Positions 49,576 to 63,162 of a stretch of 64,000 bases of DNA are shown in pieces. The notes below the pieces were generated by a model. It worked only from the letters and a program-made list of their open reading frames with translations, was not told the DNA's origin and ran no database searches. Position 1 is the stretch's first letter. Each line of letters opens with the position of its first letter. The stretch spans positions 18,296 through 82,295 of the forward strand of contig PQXC01000009.1 in the NCBI GenBank assembly GCA_003194435.1, in the 5' to 3' direction. A program made the translations under genes and the position numbers. Origin of the DNA: Candidatus Methanophagaceae archaeon (lineage in GTDB: Archaea; Halobacteriota; Syntropharchaeia; Alkanophagales; Methanospirareceae).

Positions 49576-50393
49576 ACGATGCACCGGCATTGAAAAGTAG
49601 CGATGTGGGCGTGGCAATGAATTCCGGCACTGATGTGGCGAAAGAAGCATCTGATATGATTCTGGTTGATGATAACTTCGCAACCATCGTGGCAGCGATA
49701 AGAGAAGGTAGAGCCATTTACGATAATATGAGGAAGTATCTCACTTATGTGCTTTCTTATGCATTCGCAGAGGTATGTCTGCTGGGTGGTGCGTTCCTGT
49801 TTGGCATCTTCACTCGTGGAATGCCGCTGTTTCCACTCACTGCGATACAGATTTTATGGACGAATTTGGTAATAGAGGACCTGCCGGCAATGGGTCTGGG
49901 TCTCGAGCCACCGGAGAAGGATATAATGGAGCGTAAGCCGAGGGACCCCGAGGAGCGTGTATTTACAAGAAGAATAATTCATCTCTTAATACTCATGTCG
50001 GTGGTAATATCTTCTGGATGCTTTTTGATATTCCTGAGGTATTTACAGGTACAGACGGATGTGGATGTGAATGTGAATAAGGCACAGACGATGGTATTCG
50101 CAACACTTATACTTTATGAAGTTTTCAACGCCTTTAATTGCCGTTCTGAGCGACATTCTTTGCTGAGAATCGGCATATTTGCGAATAAATGGCTGATATT
50201 GGGTGTAATGGGTTCGCTCATGCTCATGGTTCTCGCAATACAGGTCCCTTTCACAGGTCGCTTCTTCCATACTGTTCGCCTGACTTCCTTTGACTGGGGC
50301 TTTGCGCTCGCTACGGGTGTTACCATTTTCTTTGCAGTAGAAGTTTGGAAGGCTTTGAACTTATCTTATGGAGAGGAAGTATCAGCTCAATAA
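49260..50393 (+). pseudogene. P2-type cation-transporting ATPase, C-terminal fragment
   Basis: [48 protein letters not shown]..., TM helices M5-M10 region. Confidence 0.85.
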
Positions 50394-50394
50394 A

Positions 50395-50630
50395 ATGTGG
50401 ATTTTAAAGAAGATTACGGGAAATGAGCCGTTGTGCTGGTTGTATTCGTTGCATTAGGATCGGTTTCTCATCTCGGAAAGGATAGGTTTGTCTTCCGTTC
50501 ACCGAATCGCCATCATTTACAAAATCCGCGAGGTTCTATACACGTTTGTCGTGCTCGATGTGCGTGTGTTCCTGAAATTAACCTCACTGATAGAACAAAG
50601 TTTTATTAAAAAACTTTTTTATCTTAAGTA
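50395..50630 (+). pseudogene. Possible decayed RelE/ParE-type toxin
   Basis: MWILKKITGNEPLCWLYSLH*DRFLISERIGLSSVHRIAIIYKIREVLYTFVVLDVRVFLKL in a single frame with one stop; RIAIIYKIRE...LYTFVVLDVR resembles RelE C-terminal strands. Confidence 0.35.
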
Positions 50631-50636
50631 AAAACG

Positions 50637-51701
50637 TTGAGTGAAAAAATAACAATCAAGCCTGTTTGGTTTGATTCACTCGGTGCAAAGTCCTCATGCA
50701 CGCTGGTCAAGACCCCTGATGTAAAGATACTGATAGACCCTGGAATAGCAGCAATGCAGCCCTCTTTCCCCGCTCCGGCTGCAAAGAAGCGCGAGTGGCG
50801 CGATAAGGGCAGAGAAGCGATAAAAAGAGCAAGTAAAGAGGCAGATATAATTATTATCTCACATTACCATTATGACCACTTCTTCCCAACCGATTTAAGC
50901 ATTTACAAAGATAAGCTGGTGTTCGCAAAAAATCCTAACGAATACATAAACGACTCACAACGAGCCCGAGCAACCAGTTTCTATTCCTCTATCTGTGCGA
51001 CCTATGGAGGAACAGACCTTGAATCACTGGCGAAACCAAAGAGAAAGAGAAGCAGGAAGAAATATCCTGACCCATTGGCTGAGCTACCGATAGCCAGGCA
51101 CAAGGATTTTGGCGATTATAATAAAAGAAGAGCAGAACTATTAGAGAAAGGTAGAAGATGGTTCGATAGCAGAGTTGTTAACTGGATAAGAAATCCGGTG
51201 ATTCCAGAGCTCGATTTACCGGCGCTCAAAGTGAAATATCCAGAAGGAAAAGCGTTTAAATTCGGTAATACCACACTTCGATTCAGCAAACCGGTGTTTC
51301 ATGGCATAGAGTTCTCACGCGTTGGTTGGGTGTTTTATACGATTGTGGAGTACGAAACCGAGAAATTTGTTCATTCTTCTGACCTCAACGGTCCTGTAAT
51401 CGAAGATTATGCGCAGCAAATAATCCGTGAGAATCCGCAGGTGCTTATCCTGGATGGTCCCATGACCTATATGTTTGGCTATTTGCTGAACCGGATTAAT
51501 TTAAACCGGGCAGTGGAGAATGCCGCGGCGATTGTGCGTTCAATTGATGCGGAACTGATAATTTACGACCATCACCTGCCGCGAGAGAGGAGATTTCGCG
51601 AAAGGACTGAAAAGGTGTGGAGCACAGCAAAGGAAGCGAATAAGAAAGTCATGACTGCTGCGGAATTTCTGGGTAAGGAGCCGTCAGTGCTCGAAGGGTG
51701 A
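50637..51701 (+). CDS. UPF0282-like metallo-beta-lactamase-fold protein
   Basis: ILIDPGIAAMQPSFPAP, IIISHYHYDHFFP, FVHSSDLNGPV, LIIYDHHLPRE; TTG start. Confidence 0.87.
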   Translation: MSEKITIKPVWFDSLGAKSSCTLVKTPDVKILIDPGIAAMQPSFPAPAAKKREWRDKGREAIKRASKEADIIIISHYHYDHFFPTDLSIYKDKLVFAKNPNEYINDSQRARATSFYSSICATYGGTDLESLAKPKRKRSRKKYPDPLAELPIARHKDFGDYNKRRAELLEKGRRWFDSRVVNWIRNPVIPELDLPALKVKYPEGKAFKFGNTTLRFSKPVFHGIEFSRVGWVFYTIVEYETEKFVHSSDLNGPVIEDYAQQIIRENPQVLILDGPMTYMFGYLLNRINLNRAVENAAAIVRSIDAELIIYDHHLPRERRFRERTEKVWSTAKEANKKVMTAAEFLGKEPSVLEG

Positions 51702-51926
51702 TGTGCGCTGCGCTCGGAACTCCAGTCAGTTAAATCAGAGGTTTAGACATACTAAGACTGAAAAAGCTGAATGATCACGAGCCCAGATTTTGATATAGAC
51801 ACCTTGACTGAACTTCGGTTTTAAATCTGTAAGCATTCATATCAAATAAAAACATAAAAAATAAAAATATAAAACATATAAAAAATTCGCGTTCTCTCTT
51901 TTTTCTCTTATTTTTCCTTTATACGA

Positions 51927-52454
51927 CTATGTCACCGTTACACGCTGCAATATGCTGTCACTTGGTACGTGTACCACTGCAATCGAATCACTAACATTGA
52001 GCTGCCCGAACTCCATCGATATCTGGTCGCCGGGCTCGAAATTTGGTTTCCATGCTGCAGTATAGTTACTGTTATTCATTTTAAGCCAATGTATCTGACT
52101 ACTACCTACAGTTGCACCGTTCAACCTCACTTCTAAGTTATTCCACTTACCACTGGCATCGGAAGCATTAGCGGCTTTAAAAGCATCTACGATTGTATCA
52201 CCGCCATGATGGTAGACGGTTACTTTTACATCAGTACCGGGCTTCACACCTTCCACCACGAGTGCAGTGCTCGGTGCTTTATTCACACCGCCGATGATGC
52301 CATAAGCGAAGGCAGCAACCACCGCTGCTATGATCACCACTATCGCGATCATCATGATGACACCGATAACCGGCGATACTGCGTCTTCATCTGCTCTCAG
52401 TTGCTTCTGTCTTGCTCGCTCTTTCGCTTGCTCTTCTTTTTCTTCTTTCTTCAT
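51927..52454 (-). CDS. Archaeal type IV pilin-like protein
   Basis: RADEDAVSPVIGVIMMIAIVVIIAAVVAAFAYGIIGG class III signal/pilin N-domain; SD ggggggtgat-like before ATG. Confidence 0.9.
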   Translation of the reverse strand: MKKEEKEEQAKERARQKQLRADEDAVSPVIGVIMMIAIVVIIAAVVAAFAYGIIGGVNKAPSTALVVEGVKPGTDVKVTVYHHGGDTIVDAFKAANASDASGKWNNLEVRLNGATVGSSQIHWLKMNNSNYTAAWKPNFEPGDQISMEFGQLNVSDSIAVVHVPSDSILQRVTVT

Positions 52455-52497
52455 CTCTTTATAATATCACCCCCTAAGGTCTTTTACGATTTAGAGC

Positions 52498-52524
52498 AAT
52501 GGAGTACAGGTTTGGCACTCCATT
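52498..52524. promoter_or_regulatory. Perfect 8-bp inverted repeat upstream of pilin gene
   Basis: AATGGAGT-acaggtttggc-ACTCCATT. Confidence 0.6.
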
Positions 52525-52729
52525 ATTTCTCTAATTGGTTAATACGCCTTTTGTAAGTACCGGCGCATGCTAAAAAAGTTGCAATTATGAGCAATTTTGG
52601 CGATGATTCTTATCATTAAGTTTCATGAATCCAGAAAGAAGAATGAAAGTGTGAGGGGAAAGGGGGCATAAGCCAGATAACCCTCGTGACTGGTTTTGCC
52701 CACATGTCACCAGGCGAAATGGCGTTCCT

Positions 52730-53941
52730 TTAACTACTGATAATCTCTTCCAGTACTGCAATCACACGCGACAGTTCATCCTTGGTTATCACAAGTGGCG
52801 GTACAAGTCTTATCACCCTATCCGAAGTGCAATTTATCAATACCCCGCGATTCAGCGCCTTATCCACGATATCCGCACATGCTTCTCGCAGTTCTATCCC
52901 TATCATCAGCCCCTTCCCTCTCACATCCTTCACTATCGGTCTAGAATCCAGCCCATCTTCGTGTACGCGATTCATGAAATAAGCACCAAGCTCTTCTGAC
53001 CGCTCCACCAGCCTCTCCGATTCTATCACACCGATAGATGCGAGTGCGGCACTGCAAGCCAGTGGATTACCCCCGAATGTAGATGCATGCTCACCTGCTC
53101 CAAATTCTATACCCGACTTCGCAAGCATTGCCCCTATCGGGAAGCCAGCGCCCAGCGCCTTTGCAATCGTCATTATATCCGGCTCCACAGCCTCATAATC
53201 CTTGCAGAACCATCGCCCCGTACGCCCAAAACCCGTCTGTATCTCATCCAGAATCAATAACACACCCTTATCTGTGCAGATATCTCTCACCTCTGTTAAA
53301 TACCCCTCTGAGGGCACTATCACACCGGTCTCACCCTGAACAGGCTCCAGAATGACCGCAGCGGTATCATCATCTATCGCAGCCCTTATCGCCTCTGCGT
53401 CATTATATCTGACAAATTTCACATGCTTCAGTAGTAATTGCTCAAATGCGCTCCTGAACTTATGCCCCGATGTTACACTCAGTGCGCCGATGGTTCTGCC
53501 GTGAAAACCACCTTCCGCAGCTATGAAACCGCTCTTACCGGTCGTCTTAGCTGCGAGCTTCAATGCCGCCTCCACACTCTCCGCACCGGAATTGCAGAAG
53601 AAGACCTTGTCCATGCCCGTTATCTGGACTAACTTCTCCGCAAGTTCCACCTGCGGCTCCGTATAGTAAAGGTTGGAGACGTGCATGAGTCTATCCACCT
53701 GCTCTTTTAGCGCTTCCACAACCGCAGGATGGCAATAACCAACCGCATTCACCGCTATACCACCAACGCAATCTATATACTCATTACCGAGCAGGTCCTT
53801 TAATCGCGCACCTTTACCCTCGCTTATCACGATTCGCGGTCTCCGATAAGTCTGCATGATGTATCTCTTCTCTTTATCAAAGACCGCTTCCACTTCATGT
53901 TCCTGTCTGGAGTAGGAGTGCATGGTTAGATTCAACCTCAA
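52730..53941 (-). CDS. argD: Acetylornithine aminotransferase-like class III aminotransferase
   Basis: VFFCNSGAESVEAALKLA, GFHGRTIGALSVTS, LLILDEIQTGFGRTG, ALGAGFPIGAMLA. Confidence 0.92.
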   Translation of the reverse strand: MRLNLTMHSYSRQEHEVEAVFDKEKRYIMQTYRRPRIVISEGKGARLKDLLGNEYIDCVGGIAVNAVGYCHPAVVEALKEQVDRLMHVSNLYYTEPQVELAEKLVQITGMDKVFFCNSGAESVEAALKLAAKTTGKSGFIAAEGGFHGRTIGALSVTSGHKFRSAFEQLLLKHVKFVRYNDAEAIRAAIDDDTAAVILEPVQGETGVIVPSEGYLTEVRDICTDKGVLLILDEIQTGFGRTGRWFCKDYEAVEPDIMTIAKALGAGFPIGAMLAKSGIEFGAGEHASTFGGNPLACSAALASIGVIESERLVERSEELGAYFMNRVHEDGLDSRPIVKDVRGKGLMIGIELREACADIVDKALNRGVLINCTSDRVIRLVPPLVITKDELSRVIAVLEEIISS

Positions 53942-55449
53942 CCCTGCATCAGTCTATTTACCGCATTGATGAACGCCTCAACGGACGCCATCACGATGTC
54001 CCCGCGGACACCACGCGCGGTCACCACCCTGTCACCCCTCTGTACACCGACAATCACCTCAGCAAGAGCATCAGAGCCACCGGTTATCGCTTCTATCCTG
54101 AAATCCTTTAACTGGAGGTCACCGCCTATCTCTCCCTTTATTATATCCTGAATTGCTTTTATCGCGGCATCCACAGGTCCTATACCCATTTGCGCACTCT
54201 TGCATTCTCTACCCTTAACAATAGCCTTCAGAGAAGCCGTTGGTATCAAATTGTTACCGGTCATTACCGATAGCTCCTTCAATACCACCGCTCGCTCGTG
54301 CTTCGCAACCTCCCCGGTAACCACCTCTGCAATTGAATACAGGTCATCGTCGGTGACCTTCTTACCACTTGCACTGAGCTCCTTTACACGCTCCAGTATC
54401 TCCTCCACCTGCTCGCGCGATGCAGACATACCTATCTCCGACAATTTCTTCTCTATCGAGTGTCGTCCGGTATGGGTCCCCAGCACAATGCGCCTCCTGT
54501 GCCCTACCATCTCAGGTGTCATTATCCCTGGCTCGAATGTATTACTCCGCTTTATCACGCCATGTGCATGTATCCCGGATTCATGAGAAAATGCATTCTC
54601 GCCCACTACCGGCTGCGTAACCGGAATTTGAACACCTGAGAAGCGCTCAACCAGCTTCGCAGTCTCAAATAGGTACTCAGTCTTTATCCTCGTCCTCAAC
54701 CCGTATATCGCATTCAGACCCATCACGGTCTCCGCAAGGTCTGCATTGCCCGCTCGTTCTCCCAGACCATTCACCGATACCTGGACCTGGGAGGCACCCG
54801 CCTTCACCGCCGCCAGGCTATTCGCAACTGCCAGCCCGAAGTCATTGTGACAATGTATGCTTATCGGGACTTTCACCACTTTGTATATCTCACTCACGAG
54901 TTCATACATCCTGAATGGCTCGCTTACACCCACAGTATCGGGTACATTTATGATGTCTGCACCCGCTTCTTCCGCAATCCGGTAGAGTTCCCGAAGGAAT
55001 CGCAATTCCGTCCGTGTCGCATCCATCGCCGAGAACATGCACTGGAAACCATGACTCTTCACATACTCCGTCATCTCACGGGTCTGCTCCTTCACCGCAT
55101 CTTCACTCATACCCGTTGTATGCTCACGCTGTATCTCCGAGCTGGGCACGAATATATGTATCATATCAACATCACAGTCAATACAGGCGTCAATGTCCGA
55201 TGTCAGGAGTCGTGCAAGACCACATATCCGCGCAGAGAGGCCCAGATGCGAGATGCTTTTCACTGCTTCTTTGTCCTTCTTTGAACTGATGGGGAAGCCT
55301 GCTTCTATCACATCCACACCCAACTTATCGAGCTGTCTCGCTATCGCCTCCTTCTGCTCCTTCGTAAATGATATACCCGGCGTCTGTTCGCCATCCCTCA
55401 ATGTTGTATCAAAGACTTCCACTATCCTATCCCTATCCTTCTGTTGCAT
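53938..55449 (-). CDS. 2-isopropylmalate synthase / (R)-citramalate synthase family
   Basis: [62 protein letters not shown]. Confidence 0.92.
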   Translation of the reverse strand: MQQKDRDRIVEVFDTTLRDGEQTPGISFTKEQKEAIARQLDKLGVDVIEAGFPISSKKDKEAVKSISHLGLSARICGLARLLTSDIDACIDCDVDMIHIFVPSSEIQREHTTGMSEDAVKEQTREMTEYVKSHGFQCMFSAMDATRTELRFLRELYRIAEEAGADIINVPDTVGVSEPFRMYELVSEIYKVVKVPISIHCHNDFGLAVANSLAAVKAGASQVQVSVNGLGERAGNADLAETVMGLNAIYGLRTRIKTEYLFETAKLVERFSGVQIPVTQPVVGENAFSHESGIHAHGVIKRSNTFEPGIMTPEMVGHRRRIVLGTHTGRHSIEKKLSEIGMSASREQVEEILERVKELSASGKKVTDDDLYSIAEVVTGEVAKHERAVVLKELSVMTGNNLIPTASLKAIVKGRECKSAQMGIGPVDAAIKAIQDIIKGEIGGDLQLKDFRIEAITGGSDALAEVIVGVQRGDRVVTARGVRGDIVMASVEAFINAVNRLMQG

Positions 55450-55545
55450 CTCTCATTCATTCCTATTAAAATAGTAAGAAACCCATTAATCTTTTATTTG
55501 TTACTGTAAATCTTCTATTCTACGGATACAGTCAGAGATATAGAG

Positions 55546-56622
55546 ATGGGGGAGAAGATAAAAGTAGGGGTATTGGGCGCTACGGGGAGCGTAGGGCAGA
55601 GGTTTGTCCAGCTTCTGGATGGGCATCCCTGGTTCGAGCTCGGTGCACTATTTGCTTCTGAACGTAGTGCGGGTAAGAGATACCGCGATGCAGCGAAGTG
55701 GTTCCTCCCATATCCGATGCCAGAGGAAGCTGCGGAGATGGTCGTTCGGTCAACAGAGGATGTGGGCGTGGATGGGACGGAGGATGAAGAGCTTACAATT
55801 CTATTCTCCGCACTGCCCGGCTCGGTAGCGAAGGAAGTGGAGAGGAGATGCGCTCAGGCGGGCTATTGCGTGGCGAGTAATGTATCGGTGCATCGAATGG
55901 AGAAAGACGTGCCACTGGTCATTCCCGAAGTGAATGCGGACCATCTGGCATTAATCAATGAACAGAGGTCAAATCGTAACTGGCGAGGGTTTATTGTTAC
56001 CAACCCTAACTGCTCCACCATCGTACTGGCATTGAGTTTGAAGCCTCTGATGCAGTTCGGCATCACCGAGGTGCGGGTTGCCACGATGCAGGCGGTATCG
56101 GGTGCCGGCTATGCTGGTGTGCCCTCAATGGCGATACTGGATAACGTGATACCTTACATAGAGCGAGAAGAGGATAAGATGGAGAGTGAACCACTCAAGA
56201 TACTTGGTACGCTGGAAGGTTCGAGAATAAGGAATGCATCATTCACCGTTTGCGCTTCCTGTCATCGTGTTCCTGTGATGGATGGACACACGGAGGCAGT
56301 CTGGGTGAAGTTTGAGGACGAAATAAGCGAAATGGAAGTGAAAGAGGCTTTTGAGAACTTCAACACAGATGTAGATATAGAGACCCCTTTTGCACCACAG
56401 AAGCCAATAATACTGCGTGAAGAGCGCGATAGACCGCAACCGAAGTTAGATCGCGATGCGGGCAGGGGGATGAGTGTATCTGTGGGTCGAATAAGACCCG
56501 GGAGGATGAAGAACGAGATAAAATACATCGCTCTCGGTCATAATACGATAAGGGGCGCAGCAGGTGCATCTATATTGAATGCGGAAGTGATGGTGAAGCG
56601 GGGCTATATATCACGCACTTAA
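55546..56622 (+). CDS. asd: Aspartate-semialdehyde dehydrogenase
   Basis: VGVLGATGSVGQRFVQLLDGHPWF, TNPNCSTIVLALSLKPL, HRVPVMDGHTEAVWV. Confidence 0.95.
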   Translation: MGEKIKVGVLGATGSVGQRFVQLLDGHPWFELGALFASERSAGKRYRDAAKWFLPYPMPEEAAEMVVRSTEDVGVDGTEDEELTILFSALPGSVAKEVERRCAQAGYCVASNVSVHRMEKDVPLVIPEVNADHLALINEQRSNRNWRGFIVTNPNCSTIVLALSLKPLMQFGITEVRVATMQAVSGAGYAGVPSMAILDNVIPYIEREEDKMESEPLKILGTLEGSRIRNASFTVCASCHRVPVMDGHTEAVWVKFEDEISEMEVKEAFENFNTDVDIETPFAPQKPIILREERDRPQPKLDRDAGRGMSVSVGRIRPGRMKNEIKYIALGHNTIRGAAGASILNAEVMVKRGYISRT

Positions 56623-56667
56623 TCTCCCCGGCGTGACGTGTCTTACGATGCCTCACCACTCCATGTC

Positions 56668-57981
56668 TCATGTATTGGTAGCATACCCGGAAGGTTCTGA
56701 CTCTATATTGACCACGGCATTACCATACTTATGACAGCTGGAACATTGTCCTCCTCCACCATCAGGATGCACAGCCGCTTCATGACAGCCCATGCAAATA
56801 TCACCGTTGAAAGTTCTTGCGTAATTTGATGCAACTTCGTCCACAAAATCTGGTGTCGTTCCACTATGCCCCTTTTTCTCGTCACCGCCACCGCCACCGT
56901 CGCCTCCCGGGCCATCAGGGTTATCAATCACTTCCTTCGTCCTTCCACTCCCATGGCAGGATGCACATGTTAGAGCTTCAGCACAGTGAACCTCTGTAGA
57001 ATTCGTGTCTTCTGTCACATTCCCGAGGTCGTAAGTGGCGTTTTCGGAAGAATGCTCACTCGCATATTTGTTCACATTATGACATCGGAAGCAATAGCTG
57101 TTGTTAACCCATTCTGTTCTGTTCGCATCCGGAATGTAATGGTACCTGTAATGACCCCAGGGATTGTCAGTATCCCAATTCTTGCTGCTTCCTGTACTAT
57201 CAATTTCTATCGGCGCATGTGTCAGATAGTTCTCATTTGAAGGATTGGAAGTGCCATTAACAAGCGCATCATATATGTTCTTATGGCATTTCGTGCATTT
57301 TATATCAGAAAGTTTGAGGAACTCATGCTTTGCACCCGATTTGTTCCACTGGATATCATAATTTCGTGTACCGTTAAAAGAGAAACTGCTGATGTTCCAG
57401 TTTGAAATGTTATAATCAATATTATAGAAGTATGAATATGATATCTTGCATGAATAGTTCGTATGACATACCAGACATGCTTCGTTCTCTCCAATGCTCG
57501 TGTTCGATGCATTCGCCTTTAGAACAAGCGTTTTATGTGCAGAATAGTTGCTTCCATAGTGTTCGCCCTCGCCAAATGCCCTTGCAGGGGGTGCATGAAC
57601 TGAACTCCCGGTTTTGTTCACTATCCACACTCCAGTTCCTCCGTGACAATCCAGGCAGCGGGGTGTATAAGCAGCATGAGCTTCTTTGCCCGGTGTTGGA
57701 CCTGACCCATCTCCGCCTCCATCTCCTCTTGCAAATGTGATGTCCGTAGTACCGTTGAACCTGTGGCATGCTTCGCAGCTCAGGTCTGCATGAATCATGG
57801 AGTGATTCAACTCATTCGCAATGTGATGATGGCAAGCAACACAATCAATCTGATTTCCTTCACCAGAGATATTTGTGAAACTGTGTTGCCCCGCGAAGAG
57901 CGATATGACATCAGTGCTTGCGAAGAATGTGAGTGATGCCACACCGAAGAACAATATTAGAATCATAATCCTCTTTCTCAT
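56668..57981 (-). CDS. Nonahaem-type multihaem c cytochrome, secreted
   Basis: Nine CxxCH: CVACH, CEACH, CLDCH, CLVCH, CTKCH, CFRCH, CASCH, CMGCH, CSSCH; N-terminal TM. Confidence 0.92.
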   Translation of the reverse strand: MRKRIMILILFFGVASLTFFASTDVISLFAGQHSFTNISGEGNQIDCVACHHHIANELNHSMIHADLSCEACHRFNGTTDITFARGDGGGDGSGPTPGKEAHAAYTPRCLDCHGGTGVWIVNKTGSSVHAPPARAFGEGEHYGSNYSAHKTLVLKANASNTSIGENEACLVCHTNYSCKISYSYFYNIDYNISNWNISSFSFNGTRNYDIQWNKSGAKHEFLKLSDIKCTKCHKNIYDALVNGTSNPSNENYLTHAPIEIDSTGSSKNWDTDNPWGHYRYHYIPDANRTEWVNNSYCFRCHNVNKYASEHSSENATYDLGNVTEDTNSTEVHCAEALTCASCHGSGRTKEVIDNPDGPGGDGGGGGDEKKGHSGTTPDFVDEVASNYARTFNGDICMGCHEAAVHPDGGGGQCSSCHKYGNAVVNIESEPSGYATNT

Positions 57982-58787
57982 CCTTCTTTCACCTCCTTAT
58001 ATGTTATATAGCCGTCTGGCGAGATGTTCACTACATTCCAGTATGAAGCAGACAGATTATAAGAGTCATTCACAGAAATCATCAGGCTTGAAGTGACATT
58101 GAAGTTCGATTCCACCCGTATCTTCGTGTGGCACCCAATACACGCTTCATTCGCATCTTCCATGTCTGGATTGCTTATAGCATTCATCACGAACGTTTTG
58201 TGCGCCGCGTGGCTTCCTGTGTCTGTTGCATTGGTTGTGAGGCTAAAGCCACCTGCCGGTGGAATATAATATACATCTCCAGTGTGAGCATTTCCATGGC
58301 ATCGCCTGCAATCCTCGTCATTTGTATATCTACCCTCATGAGGTGGAGGCGAGTCCGCATGATGACACCACCCCCAGCAGCCACCGGTCGCAAAATTAGT
58401 ATGCTTCACGCCAGATTTATCTCCGCTGTGGCAATACATGCAGGGGATAGTGGAAGCGGCGTGCGACTCTACGCCCGGCTGAGAGCCTGTGCCATCCCCG
58501 GACGCGTAAGTGTAACTTTCAAATGTCGTATTCCTATGCTGAACGGGTGGTAATCGGTGGCAATAGCTGCATTTTAGCCGCCCGAAGCCGGTCTCCCCTG
58601 TGTGTGGTCCCGCAAGAGCATTCATCTCTTCCGCAACGTCCGCATGACACTTCTCACATGGCACCTGATTACCACCCGCTGTGAGGTTATACCAGCAATG
58701 CTGCCCGCTGAAGAGCGATAAAGTAACCGGCAGTACAAATATAGAGATTGCAAGAAGTGCAATTGCCAGTATGATCATTCGCTTCAT
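57978..58787 (-). CDS. Multihaem c cytochrome, secreted (5 CxxCH + one CX3CH)
   Basis: CEKCH, CSYCH, CMYCH, CRRCH, CIGCH plus CWGWCH; N-terminal TM. Confidence 0.9.
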   Translation of the reverse strand: MKRMIILAIALLAISIFVLPVTLSLFSGQHCWYNLTAGGNQVPCEKCHADVAEEMNALAGPHTGETGFGRLKCSYCHRLPPVQHRNTTFESYTYASGDGTGSQPGVESHAASTIPCMYCHSGDKSGVKHTNFATGGCWGWCHHADSPPPHEGRYTNDEDCRRCHGNAHTGDVYYIPPAGGFSLTTNATDTGSHAAHKTFVMNAISNPDMEDANEACIGCHTKIRVESNFNVTSSLMISVNDSYNLSASYWNVVNISPDGYITYKEVKEG

Positions 58788-58788
58788 C

Positions 58789-59517
58789 TTAGCTCCTCCC
58801 CTCTATCACCGTCAGCAACAAATATCCAAGGATTGATATTATGCACAGGGCGTATCCATACATCCTTATCGCCAGGAATACATTCTTTATGAACATATAT
58901 TCGGAGCCATACCTACCAACCCCCATCTCTTTCGGGTCCAGAATGAAATAATTGCCAATCGCTTTCAATACAATTGGTCTTCCATGTATCTGTACCGCTT
59001 CACCCAGAATCTCTTGCTTCGGTACCAGCCAGGGGTCAGCAAATGCACGTGCATCACCCTTGGTCCTTACTCCTCCATTCGTCACCGCAACCACACGGTG
59101 CGTGATGGGCAGCATGCTCGCGCTGTTCTCCAGCATTATTATGTCCCCTACTCGGGGATCAACGTGTATTCGCTGCATGAGTATCAGGTCGCCTCGCTCG
59201 AAAGTGGGGCTCATACTGTCCGAAGTCACCACCGCAAAGAATACAATTTTGAACAGGAGCATAACGATGATGATGGTGAGTATGGAGAGCACAAGGGAAG
59301 AGCCGAAGAGAGAGGGCTTATGCATGCCAGATACGGCTTCATACTCGTACATCCGCTCTTTTAGACGCTTATTACGACTGTATCGCTCATATAATCCTTT
59401 AAAGAAGTGAAATATATGAATGGGTACCGCAAATCTCTTTGCAAACGTTAAGTAAATGATATAGTATATTACAATGGCAATTGCACTGGCTATAATAGCT
59501 GATATTACCCATCCCAT
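58789..59517 (-). CDS. Signal peptidase I (archaeal/ER S26-type)
   Basis: VVTSDSMSPTFERGDLILMQRI, ITHRVVAVTNGGVRTKGDARAFADPWLV; extra N-terminal TM region. Confidence 0.9.
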   Translation of the reverse strand: MGWVISAIIASAIAIVIYYIIYLTFAKRFAVPIHIFHFFKGLYERYSRNKRLKERMYEYEAVSGMHKPSLFGSSLVLSILTIIIVMLLFKIVFFAVVTSDSMSPTFERGDLILMQRIHVDPRVGDIIMLENSASMLPITHRVVAVTNGGVRTKGDARAFADPWLVPKQEILGEAVQIHGRPIVLKAIGNYFILDPKEMGVGRYGSEYMFIKNVFLAIRMYGYALCIISILGYLLLTVIEGRS

Positions 59518-59611
59518 ATCCCATTGGACACTTTTGTTTTCTTATATAAGATATTCAAACTTATAAATTTTTTTCCATCTGAATCTGAATGAACATCTGA
59601 ACTAACTAAAA

Positions 59612-62753
<3,142 letters not shown>

Positions 62754-62787
62754 AATACAAGGAAAAAATGAGCGGGTGGATGGTGGG

Positions 62788-63162
62788 GGGATCACATGCC
62801 CGGCAGTGCATTATCGCGTTGCGGATAGGTTCCAAATAGTCTAACCTCCTCTTCCACTCCTTTGGACTTTTCATATAAGAACTGAAAATTCTTTTATTAG
62901 CCTTAGCCTCGATAATCTTTCCATAATTATAAAAATAAAAATCAATAAAATACAATTCTGGCAGCTACCTTTATTCTTTTAACGGACTTTCTTGAACTCT
63001 TTCGCCGTATTTCTTTCTCACATCACTTGGAACGCCTTCCCACCATCATTCTTCCCCGTGCGCATCCCTTAACACTTCATGAATCAATTCTCTAAGGGTA
63101 TTTTCAAACCATTCTATCAATGCGTGATTTAGCAATACCGGGTTATTTGTTCTCCGTTTCAT
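62788..63162 (-). pseudogene. HEPN-like (Swt1-family-type) protein with three in-frame stops
   Basis: Manual minus-strand translation in one frame: MKRRTNNPVLLNHALIEWFENTLRELIHEVLRDAHGEE*WWEGVPSDVRKKYGERVQESPLKE*R*LPELYFIDFYFYNYGKIIEAKANKRIFSSYMKSPKEWKRRLDYLEPIRNAIMHCRACD; stops at 63046-63048, 62971-62973, 62965-62967; RNAIMH = RX4H. Confidence 0.75.

Noticed and set aside
48973-49683. Paired similar minus-strand ORFs in the ATPase region
   Set aside because: Mirror images created by the tandem duplication on the coding strand.
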